From Nageia nagi (Eukaryota > Pinophyta): a stretch of 64,000 nt of DNA. Where the stretch lies: positions 35,402,001 through 35,466,000 of the forward strand of contig JBITNC010000002.1 of assembly GCA_050084985.1 (NCBI GenBank). The letters run 5' to 3'. The notes below the pieces were generated by a model. That model had not been told where the DNA came from, ran no database searches, and saw only the letters and a program-made list of their open reading frames with translations. The stretch's first letter is position 1; each line of letters begins with the position of its first letter. Made by a program: the position numbers and the translations under genes. Shown one piece after another: positions 1 to 11,638 of this stretch.

Positions 1-552
1 TTGAGGTAAGTTACAAGGATTAAGGACCTTGCTCTCAAGTATTCTAAGTTGCCCTCATTTATTCTCTTTAGATTCTCAGATTCTAACTATGGGGGAGATA
101 GAGATGATAAAAAATTAACCTCTGCATATGTGTTTAGCATTGGTTCAGATGCTATCTCTTGGGCTTCTAATAAGTAGCCTACTATTTTTTTTTCCACTAC
201 AAAAGTTGAATACCATGCCATGTCTGTTGCAGTCTAAGAAGCCATTTGGCTAAAGTATCTTCTAAAAGAAATTGGGTATGAGTAAGGTGGCTCGTCTTTG
301 ATCTTTTCAGATAATCAGTCAGCTATTTCTTTGGCTAAGAATCTTGTGTTCCATTAGAGAATAAAACATGTGGAAATCCATGCTCATTTTATCAGGGAGA
401 AGGTTCTTGATGGCATCATACATCTGGAGTATTATCCATCCACCTTAAACTCTACTGATTTATTCATCAAGCCCCACTCGAAAGCTCAGTTTTGTAAGCT
501 TAGAGATGTTATGGGGTTGGTGAAGTTGCCTTTAAGGGGAAGTGAAGCTTGA
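1..552 (+). pseudogene. Ty1/Copia RNase H, C-terminal end (family A relic)
   Basis: C-terminal part of a Copia polyprotein, the RNase H that removes RNA template during reverse transcription. One frame reads through the whole stretch and aligns residue for residue with the RNase H of the complete Copia element at 18870-19422, including SDNQSAISLAKN, KHVEI.AHFIREKVLD and the closing KLRDVMGLVKLPL. Five in-frame stops interrupt it; four stand where the intact copy has glutamine, so they are CAA/CAG to TAA/TAG changes. The 5' part lies outside the window. The domain assignment is firm; the copy is dead. Confidence 0.85.
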
Positions 553-1259
553 ATTCTTGTATTGAATTCATATTTGTGATGATAACTTCACCTCTAGGAG
601 GATTTTGGTTGTATAGTGTTGATTTTATTGTACACCTTTGTGGTAAGTTCGTTTTGCATGAGAAATTTGTACAAATTTTTAAAGCAAAAGATTGGCCAAT
701 CTAGCACTGTTCAGTTATCCATGTGTGAAGAACTCTTATGTGTCTTTTGACACTGTTCAATTATCTATATGTGATTAACTCGTATGTGCATGCTCTATTT
801 TGTAATGATAATCAACACATATTTTATATACATATGACTATAAGTTTTTGGCATGGCATCTTCGTGATGACTTATAGTGCACCATTGATCAGTTCATGAT
901 GGCATTTGTGTGATTCATCTATCCTTGATGAGATGAATATGTTGCATCTAACTGATCTTATTATTTGAGCTGCTTATGACTTGCAAGTTCTTTTGAGATT
1001 GCAAGTTACTTACCTCAAGTATGCAAGCTCTTAAAGACTCTTCATGAATTTCAGTTGGATGATTACTTCATGTACATTGAAACTGATTATGGTTAATGAT
1101 TGTATTTGGCAAAGTAGTGAGTCTCAAACTAGATCTTTCTTACTTCATAAATATGTAAAAAGTTCTCATCTCCGTTGTATCTGTTTAGAGGAGAGCTCTC
1201 TTAATTTCTCTCTTTCTTCTCTCTTATTCGCTCTATCCCAATATTGCATTAAGAGAAAG
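553..1259 (+). other. 3' untranslated part of the family A Copia relic
   Basis: No coding potential. It follows the RNase H stop and ends in a purine tract (GCATTAAGAGAAAG) directly before an LTR start, as expected for a polypurine tract. It contains about two degenerate copies of a unit with TTATCCATGTGTGAAGAACTC (about 700-790), at the same position as the tandem arrays in the two other family members at 4900-5120 and 19501-20045. Confidence 0.6.
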
Positions 1260-1296
1260 TGTTGGAATGTATAATGCATTATTGTAAGGGTTTTGT
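1260..1296 (+). repeat. LTR stub, family A
   Basis: The first 37 bp of the family A LTR (TGTTGGAATGTATAATGCAT and on), matching the LTR starts at 1670, 5632 and 63321. The rest of this LTR is missing and the sequence passes straight into element leader, so an internal deletion is likely. It would be the 3' LTR of the element on its left and perhaps also the 5' LTR of the one on its right. Confidence 0.7.
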
Positions 1297-1669
1297 TTAA
1301 AGGATACATGTTTTTTATTAAATTTCAAATTTTAAACAAAAAGGAGAGAGATTCCTTTTTATTACATAAAAATAATTAATCCATGCATTTTTTTGTAAAG
1401 AGATCCTCTTGGCGTTGTAACAAAACCCTTTGGAATCTTAGGTTTCATGTTTTATGAATGATATATTTTTTCAAATACTTTACTTTATGTTAAGCACTAT
1501 GCTTATTTTTTGCAAAAATTGCAAACATTGAAAGTGCACCCCCTAAAATGAACACATTCTCATGTATATTTCGTAACATGACTTGTTTGGGGATCCACAA
1601 AGGGAGGAAAAGGCATATTAGAGCTTTCAATATGACAATCCAAATAGTGTAAAGTATGTACTTCTTAAT
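1297..1669 (+). mobile_element. Copia family A leader, first part
   Basis: Non-coding leader. It resembles 14790-15060, the stretch before gag in the complete Copia element, sharing for example CCCCTAAAATGAACACATTC and ACATGACTTGTTTGGGGA. It is split from its continuation at 2173 by the solo LTR at 1670-2167. Confidence 0.65.
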
Positions 1670-2167
1670 TGTTGAAATGTATAATGCATTATTGTAAAGA
1701 TTTTGTAATAATCTTTTATGTAAGTTCACTAATACTTAAGGGTATCATTTGATACCTTAAGTATTTAAATGAATATGATAATGTAACTTATTCTACACTC
1801 CATGTCATGAGCATGCCCCTTAGGTAAAAGGATGTGCATGTCATGTCTTTATACATTGAATAAAAAGATGATCCAAAGAGAGATTTTGGCCTATAAATAG
1901 AAGGCTCCCTCTTTGTGATTACACATCGATTATGGAGTAAAGTTATGCTATAGGATAGTGGTTAGGAGAAAAGAGTAAGAGGATTGTAAAAGTTCATATT
2001 TGTTACAAAGGGAGATCTAGTTAGTAGATGTACTCCTAGTTGGAGGAACCACTTACATCTTGTATTATCTTTGTGAGATTGCTTTGTGTGATAGTTAGAT
2101 GTGAATTAAGAGCTTTCATGTGATCTTGCTAGTTTAGAATTGTTCATGTTATGGTTCAATTCTCTCA
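1670..2167 (+). mobile_element. Solo LTR, family A Copia, 498 bp
   Basis: It begins TGTTGAAATG and ends CTCTCA, and the 5 bp TTAAT occurs on both sides (1665-1669 and 2168-2172), a perfect target-site duplication. Leader sequence of a related element continues on either side; the uninterrupted version at about 15059 reads CTTAATTGCCCC. This is therefore an insertion reduced to one LTR by recombination. A TATAAATA box lies at 1892-1899. Confidence 0.88.
1892..1899 (+). promoter_or_regulatory. TATA box of solo LTR
   Basis: TATAAATA, at the same relative place as in the LTRs at 11874 and 20750. It is the likely core promoter of the LTR. Confidence 0.55.
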
Positions 2168-2837
2168 TTAATTACCCCTAAGTCCTTTGTTGGTATGGAC
2201 ATAAATCCATATAAGTGGACATGTATGTGTGTTGTGATACCACATGTTTGCACGTCTATTCAAGGATATTCTGATAACTTAGGAGAAAAATTTGAAACCT
2301 AATCAAGATAATAATTTGGCTAATACAACATACGTCACATTTTCAAAAAATAGTTAGTTTCCTTGTGAGAGTATATTATTGACCAAGGGGAACTGATTGA
2401 GGATTGGTACGACTTAGGCTCCTTGCAAGCATCCAGTTGAAGGTCTAATTTTTAAAATGAGAAAGCAAGCCTCGACTTTACCCTCTCAACAATGTTACTT
2501 GACAAAATGTTGGATGCTTGGGTCATATGATTTGATGAGTTTGAAATTTGTTTGCTCATGTGAAATTGGTTAGTGAAATTCAACATGCTTGGTTGATTAC
2601 CATTATGGTTAGATAATTTGGTCAACAACTTGCAATTATTTTACATAGTGTAATGTTGATCTCATGCATGGAAATAAATCTACACTTTGGTGGCATTATT
2701 ACAATTCTTTTACCTTAAATAGATTGGCCTTGGAAATAAAACTTTAGGTCTTATGCATAATACAAATTGGCAATACAACTTTTAGGTCTTATAAACACTG
2801 TGATCTATACCTTGAATAGGTATCTTACGAAATCAGT
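2168..2837 (+). mobile_element. Copia family A leader, second part, and unassigned sequence
   Basis: 2173-2500 continues the leader and matches 15060-15390 (ACCCCTAAG, GATACCACATGTTTGCACGT, TATTATTGACCAAGG). 2500-2780 has no recognisable coding content. At about 2790 the sequence jumps into the integrase C-terminal region, so gag, protease and the integrase core have been deleted. Confidence 0.6.
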
Positions 2838-4790
2838 TCAAGGCAAAACCCCATATGAAGCATGAATGAGAAGAAACCTAACATCACTCACCTTAGTTTT
2901 TTGGTTGTGATGCCTATGTTTTCATTGATTTTAAGAAAAGAAAGAAGCTAGATAAAAGATCCAAAAAGTGCATCTTTGTGGGCTTTGAAAGTCAATATAG
3001 AGGCTACAAGCTCTACTTTTCTTTCCTCTAGAGTAGTGTTTATCTTGAGGAATGTAAAGTTTAATAAGCTTCCTAAGGAATCTACTTCCTATGAGGACTT
3101 GGATGATTTAGATAACTCTTTTGTTGTACCTAACTAGTTGGACGTTAGTGTAGATAAGTCACCTCAGGAGAAAAAATCTCCAATAAAAAGGATAACAAAA
3201 AGTATGACCTTAAACAAATCCTTGTTTGCCAAACTAGATAACAAGAATGAGACCTCATCATTCAAGGAAGCTTCAAAGCACAAATGTTGGAAAGAAGCCA
3301 TGAAAGTGGAGTATAAGGTGCTTGTGTAAAATAAAACTTAGGACTTAGTTCCCTATCATAATGAAAGGAATGTGATTGAGAATAAATGGATCTACAAAGT
3401 CAAGTACAATTCAGTTGGAAAGATTAAGAAATATAAAGCAAGGTTAGTGGCCAAATGTTTTGCTTAAAAATATAAAGTTGATTATGAGGTAACCTTCTCT
3501 CATGGCAAAGATGCCCACTATCAAGATAATCCTTGCTCTTTTAGCAACTCAAAGTTGAAAGATTTTTTTAACTCGATGTAAAAAGTGCATTTCTCAATGG
3601 TGACTTAGAGGTGGAGATCTATATGAATGAACCAAAAGGGTGTGTTGTGAAAGGAAAAAAATCATTCGTATGCAAGCTAAAAAAATCGTTGTATGGACTT
3701 AAGTAAGCATTCAGAGTGTACAAGAATATTTTTTTTTTTTTTAAGAAATTGGTTTCTCTAAGTGCTTCTTTGACTCTGATTTATATGTGCTCAACCAGGG
3801 ATAATACTTGGTCTTGATTCTCCTTTACGTAGATCATCTTTTGATCACTAAGAATAATGATGAAATTATTCAAAAGTGCATATCCAAACTTAAGGCAACA
3901 TTTGAAATGATTAATCTTTATCTCTTATATTACTATCTTGATATTCAAATGTATCAATACAAGGATTGTGCCTACCTTAGTAAACCTAAGTATATCTAAG
4001 ATATTGCAAAAATTTAGAATGGAGGAGTGCAATTCTACTACAATCTAATCTCTCTTAAAATCTCTCCATCTCTAAACTCCAACTCTTAGTTGATAGATGC
4101 TATAACTTACATGCAATTAATTGGTAGTCTTCTTTATTTGAATATTTCTGGGCTAGATATTACCTTTGTAGTAAATATTATGGCATGATTTATATAAAAA
4201 TTGTAAGTTGAGCACCTCAATATTGTTAAGCAATTTTTGAGGTATGTTGTGAGAATGAAGGATTTTACTCTCAAGTATTCCAAGTTACCCTTGTTTATTC
4301 TCTTAGGGTATTCAAATTATGACTATGGGAAATAAAGAGATGATAGGAAATCAACCTTTTTTTATATATTTAGTCATGGTTCAGGTGTTATCTCTTAGGA
4401 TTTCAAGAAGCAACCTACTATTGATCTCTCCATTATAAAGATAAAATAGCATGTCATGTCAATCATAGCCTAGGAAGCCATTTGGTTGAGGCATATTATG
4501 AAAGAAATTGAATATGAGCAGGATCACTCATCTTATATTTCTTTAGATAATCAATTGACTATTGCTTTGGTAAGCAACATTATCTTCTATTAAAGAATAA
4601 AACATGTTGAAATCCAAGCACATTCCATCAAGGAGAAGGTTTTGGATGGTATCCTACAACTTCAGTATTGTTAATCAATCCTCAACTCGATTTGTTCACC
4701 AAGCCCCTTCTTGAAGCTCGATCTATAAGCTTAGAGAGTCTATTAAATTTGTAAAATTTCCCTAAAGGGAGGTTAAAGTTTGAATTCTTC
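2838..4790 (+). pseudogene. Broken Copia integrase end, reverse transcriptase and RNase H (family A)
   Basis: Degenerate pol tract parallel to 17470-19420 of the complete Copia element. Recognisable in order are the integrase C-terminus (GKTPYEA, 2840), a basic linker ending SPIKRITKSMTLNKS (3180-3220), RT blocks (NKWIYKVKYN at about 3385; an LLYVDHLLIT block at about 3810-3850, where YVDD has become YVDH), and RNase H (DNQ at about 4545, the KHVEIQAHSI block at about 4603). Several frameshifts and stops separate them, so no product is possible. The loss of one catalytic Asp at YVDD is visible directly. Confidence 0.85.
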
Positions 4791-5631
4791 TATTGAATTT
4801 ATATTTGTGATGACAATTTCACCCCTAGGAGGATTTTTGGTTGTATGGTATTGATATGTGTATATACCTTTTGGTTAGTTCTTCTTATGTGATGAACTAT
4901 TTGTACACCTTGAGCATATAATAGACCATTGTTAACACTATTCAATTATCCATATGGTAGGAACTTGTATGTGCATATGATGGATCATTTTTGCACTATT
5001 CAATTATCCACATGTGAGGAACTTGTATGTCTTTTAGCATTGTTCAATTATCCATATGTGAGGAACTCGTATGTGTCTTTTGGCATTATTTAGGTATCCA
5101 TGTGTGAGGAACTCATATGTATATTTTTTTATGCTCTATTTGTGATGATAATCAACATATGTTATGTATACAAACAGGTGACTATGAGAATTGGCTTGAC
5201 ATCTTTGTAATAACTAATAGTACACCATTGATCAATTTATGGATAACATTGCTTGATTCATTTATCCTTATTGATATGAATATGTATATGATGCATCTAA
5301 TTGATCTTATTTTTGAGTTGCCTATAACTTACAGGTTTTTTCTTATGATTGCAGGTAACTTACTTCAGGTATGTAAGCTCATGGAGGTTCATCATATCAA
5401 CTTTTGATTGAATAACTACTTTATATACATTAAAATTGATTGCACTTAATGATTGTATTGTAAACTATTTGTCAGAATGGTAAAGTAGTGAGTCTTAAAC
5501 TATGATCTTTCTTACTTCTTAAAGATATAAAAACTATCATCTCTGATTGTATCTGTATGGAGGAGAACTCTCTTTTACTCTCTCTTTCTTCTCTCTTCTT
5601 CATTCTATCCCAATATTGCATTAAGGGGGAG
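4791..5631 (+). repeat. 3' untranslated region with about four tandem units; polypurine tract at the end
   Basis: Between about 4915 and 5125 a unit of roughly 50 bp recurs about four times, with the core TTCAATTATCCATATGTGAG followed by GAACTCGTATGTG. The region ends in ATTAAGGGGGAG (5620-5631), a polypurine tract adjoining the LTR. It occupies the same place as the 11-unit array of the complete Copia element. Confidence 0.7.
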
Positions 5632-6092
5632 TGTTGGAATGTATAATGCATTATTGTAAGGTTTTCTAAGTTTTTTTTTGTAAATTCACAAATATTATTG
5701 TAAGGTTTTATAAGGTTATTCTTGTAAATTCACCAATACTTAAAGGTATCCCTGGATACCTTAAGTATTTAAGTGAATATGATAATGTAACTTGTCCTAC
5801 ACTCCTCATGAGCATGCCCCTTGGGTAAAAGGGTGAAGCATGTCATGTCTTTGTATAATGGTTAAAAGGGTGATCCAAGGGAGGATTGTGGCCTATAAAT
5901 AAAAGGCCCTATCTTTGATATCACACACCAAAAGGTTGAAGCAAAGTTATACTCTAGGATTAGTTTTAAAAGAGGGAGAAAAAGGTCTTGTAAGAGAGTT
6001 ATCTTAGTGAATGAGAAATAACATATTTAATGGATGTACTCCCATGGTTGGAGGAACCATTTACATTGGTGTTATCTTGTATGAATGTTATC
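5632..6092 (+). mobile_element. 3' LTR of family A Copia, truncated
   Basis: It starts TGTTGGAATGTATAATGCAT after the polypurine tract and shares the TATA-like CTATAAATAAAAGG and GGATGTACTCCCATGGTTGG blocks of the other LTRs. About 75 bp of the expected 3' end are missing: after about 6092 the sequence becomes the end of a Gypsy LTR. Both LTRs are cut at this point, which suggests a deletion or recombination join. Confidence 0.75.
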
Positions 6093-6337
6093 TTCGATTT
6101 GCTTAATTCATGCAACCAACGGTGTGGTATCTTTAAGTTGTTGGTGGCATTCATCTTTGTGAATTTTGTGTGATGATTGATGAATGGTTTCTACTATTTC
6201 ATGTTCGTGTGATTGCTATGAAGCTACATTAATTATCATTGTTCATTAGATACCATATTTTTTATATATGCTTCAATAATATAATACAGATAAATAGTGC
6301 ATTGATTTTATTATTTATGTATTATTTGAGGTCTACA
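6093..6337 (+). repeat. 5' LTR of the Gypsy element, 3' part only
   Basis: It matches the last quarter-kilobase of the 3' LTR at about 24280-24520 (CTTCGATTTGCT, TGTGATGATTGATGAATGGT, ATTGCTATGAAG). It ends GTCTACA, followed by TTTTGGTGAACCTGAC (6338-6353), a plausible primer-binding site. The left half is absent. Confidence 0.75.
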
Positions 6338-6461
6338 TTTTGGTGAACCTGACTATTTGATTTATGTTTGCCTCCTGGCGAGATCTTTTGAGAATTCTAT
6401 AATAGATCTGCACCACCAACGATGTTTTTTGGTTGTTCTTAGGCCATCAACAGTATTAAAA

Positions 6462-7520
6462 TGGAATAAGTGGTTCGAGAGATGCTTAGAGAAGTGCACA
6501 AACTGTGCAAAGAGGTAAATGAACTAAAAGGTTCAAGTAGCTCATTGATAGTGCCAGATCTTGTCATAGCTGCAAGACTTACCAATCTTAAGAATAGCAA
6601 GAGATCACAACAAAGTGAAAAGGACTATGATGGTGTATTCATCTCACCCTTATCAGAGGAGATCCATAGTTTTCTCCTACCATCTGAGCATAAGGCCTCC
6701 AAGTTTGAGATGTTTAGCGACGACCAAGACCCAAAATAACATCTTATTAGCTTTCAGGAGTTCTTATTGAAATTAGGGTTGAAGGAGAAGTTGATGGCAA
6801 AGTTCTTCCCAAGGGTTTGAAAGGTGATGCTAGTTAGTGGTTCTATAATTGGCTCGATGGTTCAATTGATTCTTTCAATTCATTGGTCAAATTATTCATG
6901 GTACAATACAAACACAACATCAAGGAGCAAAGTATCGTGATAGAGTTATGTGCAATGAGACAAGGGGGTAATGAAACCCTAAAAGAGTACATTCCATGAT
7001 TTAAAAATGTATGGCAATCCATTCAAAGCAAAGTGAAATTTGTGCTATATTTAAAGATTCTATCTTACCTGTTATCAATTTGCATGCTCCTAGTAATAAG
7101 AATATTGGATTTGGAGTATTGATATAAGAGTTATTATAAAAATAAAATGTTCTACTTGGGTTAGGGGAGCTTACGTATGCACCTAATCCTTTCAACAAGG
7201 AGAATAGAAGAACATATGCTAAAAAAGAAAAAAATATGGTACACATGGTTGATAGACTTGCTTCTCCACTAAAATTGCAAAGATTTGCCACTAGAAAAGA
7301 TATGAGATACACCTTTCCAATTTAGCCAAGGTTTATTATGAGGGATCTAATGAAAAGAGGATTATTGCATCCATTGGAAAAATCAGCATAAGATAATAAT
7401 GTTCCCATGGGAAAATCTGGTGCTTGTTGCACATATCATCAAAGAAAGGGTCATGCTATGAATTTTTGCAAAGCCTTAAAGGTAGCCATATTGGATTTTA
7501 TTACTTAAGAAAAGTATCAA
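6462..7520 (+). pseudogene. Gypsy gag relic
   Basis: Capsid-type gag of a Gypsy element, broken by stops. Visible are an N-terminal part from about 6470, a retrotransposon gag core (6740-7020; WFYNWLDGSIDSFNSLV, then MRQGGNETLKEYIP) and a late motif CCTYHQRKGHAMNFCKALK near 7430-7485. That motif resembles the C-H-GH-C knuckle of plant Gypsy gag. At least four in-frame stops (TAA, TAG, TGA) interrupt the frame. Confidence 0.7.
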
Positions 7521-7779
7521 ATTGATCAAATAAATGCAAATCAAGGAAATACAATGAATATAGTCTCAATGGATAAAGAGGTTTGTGCTAGGTTAAGAAG
7601 AGAGTGTCCAAGGCATACTCCCAATCTAGTTACTCCATAACAAATAAGTATTCCACCTGATCCAAAGACATATAGTATGATTGAGCAATTAAAAACTACA
7701 GCAAATTTTAGTTTATATGATTTTATATCCACTTCTCAAATATATAGAGAGATATTATATGCTTTGTTAAAAAAGGAGA

Positions 7780-9350
7780 GTCCTTACAAATATGTTTGTT
7801 GTTATGTTCTCTGAAAATCTTAGAGCTATCAAGGAATGTGATGCTATCTCTTTTTACAAATATGAAAAGCTTAATAAGGAATTGCTTGATGAATGTTTAA
7901 CTTTATAAATTATGCCTATGATTGATAAATGGAAAAGTAAGAGAACATTGGTAGATAATGGATTAGCTGTTAATGTATGCTCTCATAATTTTTTGATCCA
8001 ATTACAAGAAAAAGGTGTAGAAATCCATCCATTAGAAGAAGCTACCACTAGTACCAAAAGGTCGATTTCCGTCCTTTTTTGTGTCCAAATTCTTTGTTAT
8101 TTTTTTATGTTTTTCCAATTTTTCTGATGCAAAAACAAGTTGAAATAGGCGAAACAAAAATTGCATCATTTTTTGCCACTTTTTGTATCATTTTTTTAGA
8201 ATTTATGTTGGTTTTTGTGTTCTTTTTTGCATAGTTTTTTACATCTATTTTTAAAAAATATATCATATAATTGTAGATCTTTTAATTCTATGCAATTTAA
8301 AAAAAAAGGGCTCAAAATGATATCCAGATCAAATGTTACGACCTCTACAAGTTGCATCATTTTTATTAGGTCATGGGGGAATGACATAGGTCCATTAAAC
8401 CAGTTTAGGAATGGGTGGTTACTGGTTTAGGTTTTAAATTTTTTAATTTATTATATATTATTTTGCTAAATAATATAATAATTATTTTAATGCCTACTTC
8501 TTTGTTGGCCTTCGAAGGAGTTTTCTTTGTGGGCTTCTTGTCTGCCTTGGGCACCATAGCTATGATCGAAACCTAAAAACTAAGGAAGAAAAAAATTAGC
8601 TAAAGTGTATGAAATGTAAGGATTATAGGGAGTGTTTATTGATATATATAGATAGGATACAGTATTTGGCTATTGGATAATTGCTTTTGGTACGAATGGA
8701 GGATGAAATGGATGTGAGTTGTCAATTGGTTGATTGATGAATAGGTAAAATGTGTTTTATATTTTTATCAATGAAATGTGATGTAAAATTTGTGTTGAAA
8801 TTTGCATCTTTTTTTGCCTTGAAATTTACATCTAAATTTACATCATTTTTCCATAATTTGCATAAAAAAATGAAAAAATAGAAAAATAAAATAAAATGAT
8901 GCATGTCAACGCAAAAGGATGCAAATTAACATCGATTTTTGTTTTAGATATTTAAAGATGCAAAAAAGGATGCAAATCACCCTTTTGGTAGTAGTGTACA
9001 TTCAAGATTTAGGCATATAATAGCTCATCTAAAAAACCAATTGGGATAGCCACAATTATGGTAACCACAGGAGTAAGGACAATTGCAGCTAAGTTTTAGT
9101 TTGTTGATTCCAAATTATCATATAATTTGATATTGGGAAGGCCTTGGCTTTATTATATAGGTGCAGTCCCATCTACAGTACATGGAAGATTAAAGTTTGA
9201 ATATCAGGGTGAGGTCCATTCAATTCTTGATGATCCAAAATCATATGCTTTCTATAATGCAATAGATTTTGAGGAATTTACAATGACATGTCCAAGATAT
9301 GAGGTCGAGCCCTTAGAACAATGTGCATCGAGGGAAAATGCAAAAAAATA
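7780..9350 (+). pseudogene. Gypsy protease region split by a CACTA element
   Basis: The aspartic protease motif LVDNGLAVNVCS lies near 7942-7980; the usual signature is D-T/G-G. The frame continues to about 8045, is interrupted by the 951 bp CACTA insertion, and resumes at 9000 with the block LSYNLILGRPWLYYIGAVPS (about 9116-9175), typical of the end of plant Gypsy proteases. The catalytic triad reads DNG, which may itself be a loss of function. Confidence 0.7.
8046..8996. mobile_element. Non-autonomous CACTA (En/Spm-type) transposon, 951 bp
   Basis: It starts CACTAGTACCAAAAGG and the reverse complement of its end reads CACTACTACCAAAAGGG. The inverted similarity runs inward for about 36 bp, including GATTT..G.(G/A)TCCTTTTTTG. 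The 3 bp TAC flanks both ends (8043-8045 and 8997-8999), the duplication size of CACTA elements. The interior is AT-rich with repeated GATGCAAA/TTTGCATC subterminal motifs and no transposase frame, so it needs an enzyme from elsewhere. It interrupts the Gypsy protease frame. Confidence 0.85.
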
Positions 9351-10282
9351 AACTCAGATTATGGAAACTAGAATGGGTACATACAAAATTGAGAACGTGG
9401 ATATGTTTGCATCTATTAAAGATTTGGGATGACCCAAAATTCTATCTGTGGAGGGTCGTTAATGGCATGCTATCCAACCAGAGGGTCGCTAATGATGTGG
9501 AACTCATAGATACAAGGAAGGATCTTGCTCCGTCACATTTGTGTCGTCCAATCCAGACAAATCAATAATAATACAAATGACTACTGAAATGGGTAAACTC
9601 TTTCTATCTCCTTTTGTTCACAAGTACATGGTTGAAAATTGTAAGTATAAAGGGGGAGGATTAGAAAAATCTAAGCAAGGTATGTCCTCTTAACCTGATA
9701 ATTCAAGAGCACATATGACTAAAGATGGATTGGGTAGTGATAGAAACACCAAGGAAACATTGGGATCAATAAAGTTTATGAAATAATGCAATTTAATTGA
9801 ATTGCTTGACAATATTGATAGAGATTTATGGATTGATGATACTATTCCTTTTGAATTTGATTGCTTCAATACTAATGATGATATTTTAGAATACTTGAGG
9901 GCATATATAATTACCCAAGTCTAATGAAAAGAGACAAGCAAGTTATATCCTTAATGAATATGCTTATTTTGGTCAAGAGGTGAATTTTAATGAAGTATTT
10001 CAGGTTTAGCCAAAGGATAATAGTACATATGACATACAAGGATTAGAGGAATTACCTTACCTATTATAGAAAGAAGATGAGTTTACATTTCCAGCTAAAT
10101 AATTGGTGAATGTTAACATTAGGACTACCAATGAGCAAAGATTGGTTCAAGTTGAAGCAACCCTTCCTCCCCCACAATAGGAAAGGTACAAAAATAAGTT
10201 CATTGAGCATCATAAAATTTTTGATTGGTCTTATGATGATGTGCTTGGTTTAGATCCTTCATTTGATATGCATAATTTACCA
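9351..10282 (+). other. Gypsy linker between protease and RT
   Basis: Broken reading frames with scattered stops. Near 10180-10310 it approaches the RT start (FDWSYDDVLGLDPSFDMHNL, then KPIKQKPIKIHP), which is typical of the lead-in to plant Gypsy RT. No other domain was recognised. Confidence 0.5.
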
Positions 10283-10792
10283 CTTAAATAAGGGGCTAAA
10301 CCAATTAAGCAAAAGCCAATAAAGATACATCCTTTAAACTCTTTGTTAGTTAAGAAAGAAATAGAGAAGTATTTGAATGCTAGATTTATTAGACTAGTTG
10401 ATTATTTTGAATGGATGGTTAACATTGTTCCTATTACAAATTCAAATGGGGAAATAAAGATTTGTACTGATTTTTATGATATCAATAATGCTTGTCCTAA
10501 AGATGATTTTCCATTACCCAATATTGATATAATTATGGATAATATAGTTGGTCATGATACATTATCTTTCATGGATAGATTTTATGGTTATAATCAAATA
10601 CTAATCAATCCGACTGACCAACATAAGATTGCTTTCACCACTCCATGGGGAAATTTTTGTTGGAAGGTTATGCCTTTTGGATTGAAAAATGTAGGTGCCA
10701 CTTACCAAAGGTCTATGGTCTCAATGTTTCATGAGCACATCCATACATCAGTTGAGGTATATGTTGATGATATCTTGGTGAAGTCAAAATAA
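10283..10792 (+). pseudogene. Gypsy reverse transcriptase
   Basis: Ty3-type RT core: EKYLNARFIRLVDYFEWMVN, then CTDFYDINNACPKDDFPLPN (with DFYDIN for the usual DFRDLN), LSFMDRFYGYNQI, AFTTPWGNFCWKVMPFGLKN and VEVYVDDILVKSK with an intact YVDD near 10760-10771. A TAA follows KSK at 10790-10792 and the frame continues beyond it, so this stop is a mutation. It is the best preserved part of the Gypsy element. Confidence 0.88.
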
Positions 10793-10810
10793 GGCCAAGA
10801 TCATTTAGAG

Positions 10811-11633
10811 TTGCTTGGGGAGGTCTTTCAAAGTTTGAAAAGGTACAAACTTAGACTTAAACCTCAAAAATGTGCTTTTTGTGTGACTTCTAGAAAGTTG
10901 CTTGGTTTCATGGTATCTAAAACAGGAATTGAAGTAGATCCCAAAAAAGTGAAAGCCATAATTAGCATGCCTCCCCCAAGAAATCTAAAGCAATTAAGGA
11001 GTCTCCAAGGAAATATTAATTTGGTAAGAAGGTTCATTTCCCAACTTGGAGATAAGTGTAGACCCTTTACTCATCTATTGAAAAAGGATGTTAAATTTGT
11101 ATGGGATGACAAATGCCAAAAAGATATTGAGGATATCAAATAATATTTGCTCAATCTTCCTATCCTAATGCCTATGGATTTTTCAAAACTTGGTTATTTG
11201 TATATCTCAACTACATTGTATGCCTTGGGGGCAATGTTGTGCCAATAGGATGAAGAAAATAAAGAAAGAGCAGCCATCTATTACCTTAGCTAAACTCTTG
11301 TTGATTATGAGACTAGATATACTCCAATGGAAAAACTTTGCTATGGTATTATATTTGCTATTGAAAAATTGAGGCACTATCTTTCATATTGCACTATGTT
11401 TATTGTTAGCCTTGTTAATCAATTGAAATGTCTTGTGGTAAAGTAGTATTTATCAGGTAGGGTAGCAAAGTAGCTAATGTTATTGCAGGAGTTTGATATC
11501 AATGTGGAAAAATAGAAGTCCATCAAAGGATAGTCCATCATAAATTTAATAGCTAAGTTTCTTCAGAATGATGAACTAATGATCCATGAAGAATTTCCAA
11601 ATGAGTATGAGGAAGACACACACCGTCAATGGC
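10811..11633 (+). pseudogene. Gypsy RT end and first RNase H
   Basis: Same frame as the RT. It reads LRLKPQKCAFCVTSRKLLGF, GIEVDPKKVKAI and LQGNINLVRRFISQLGDKCR, the RT thumb and connection. A broken RNase H follows (LGAMLCQ.DEENKERAIYYLS, VDYETRYTPMEKLCYGIIFA; 11220-11375). Further stops follow up to the Copia insertion site at 11634-11638. Confidence 0.78.
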
Positions 11634-11638
11634 ATAAA

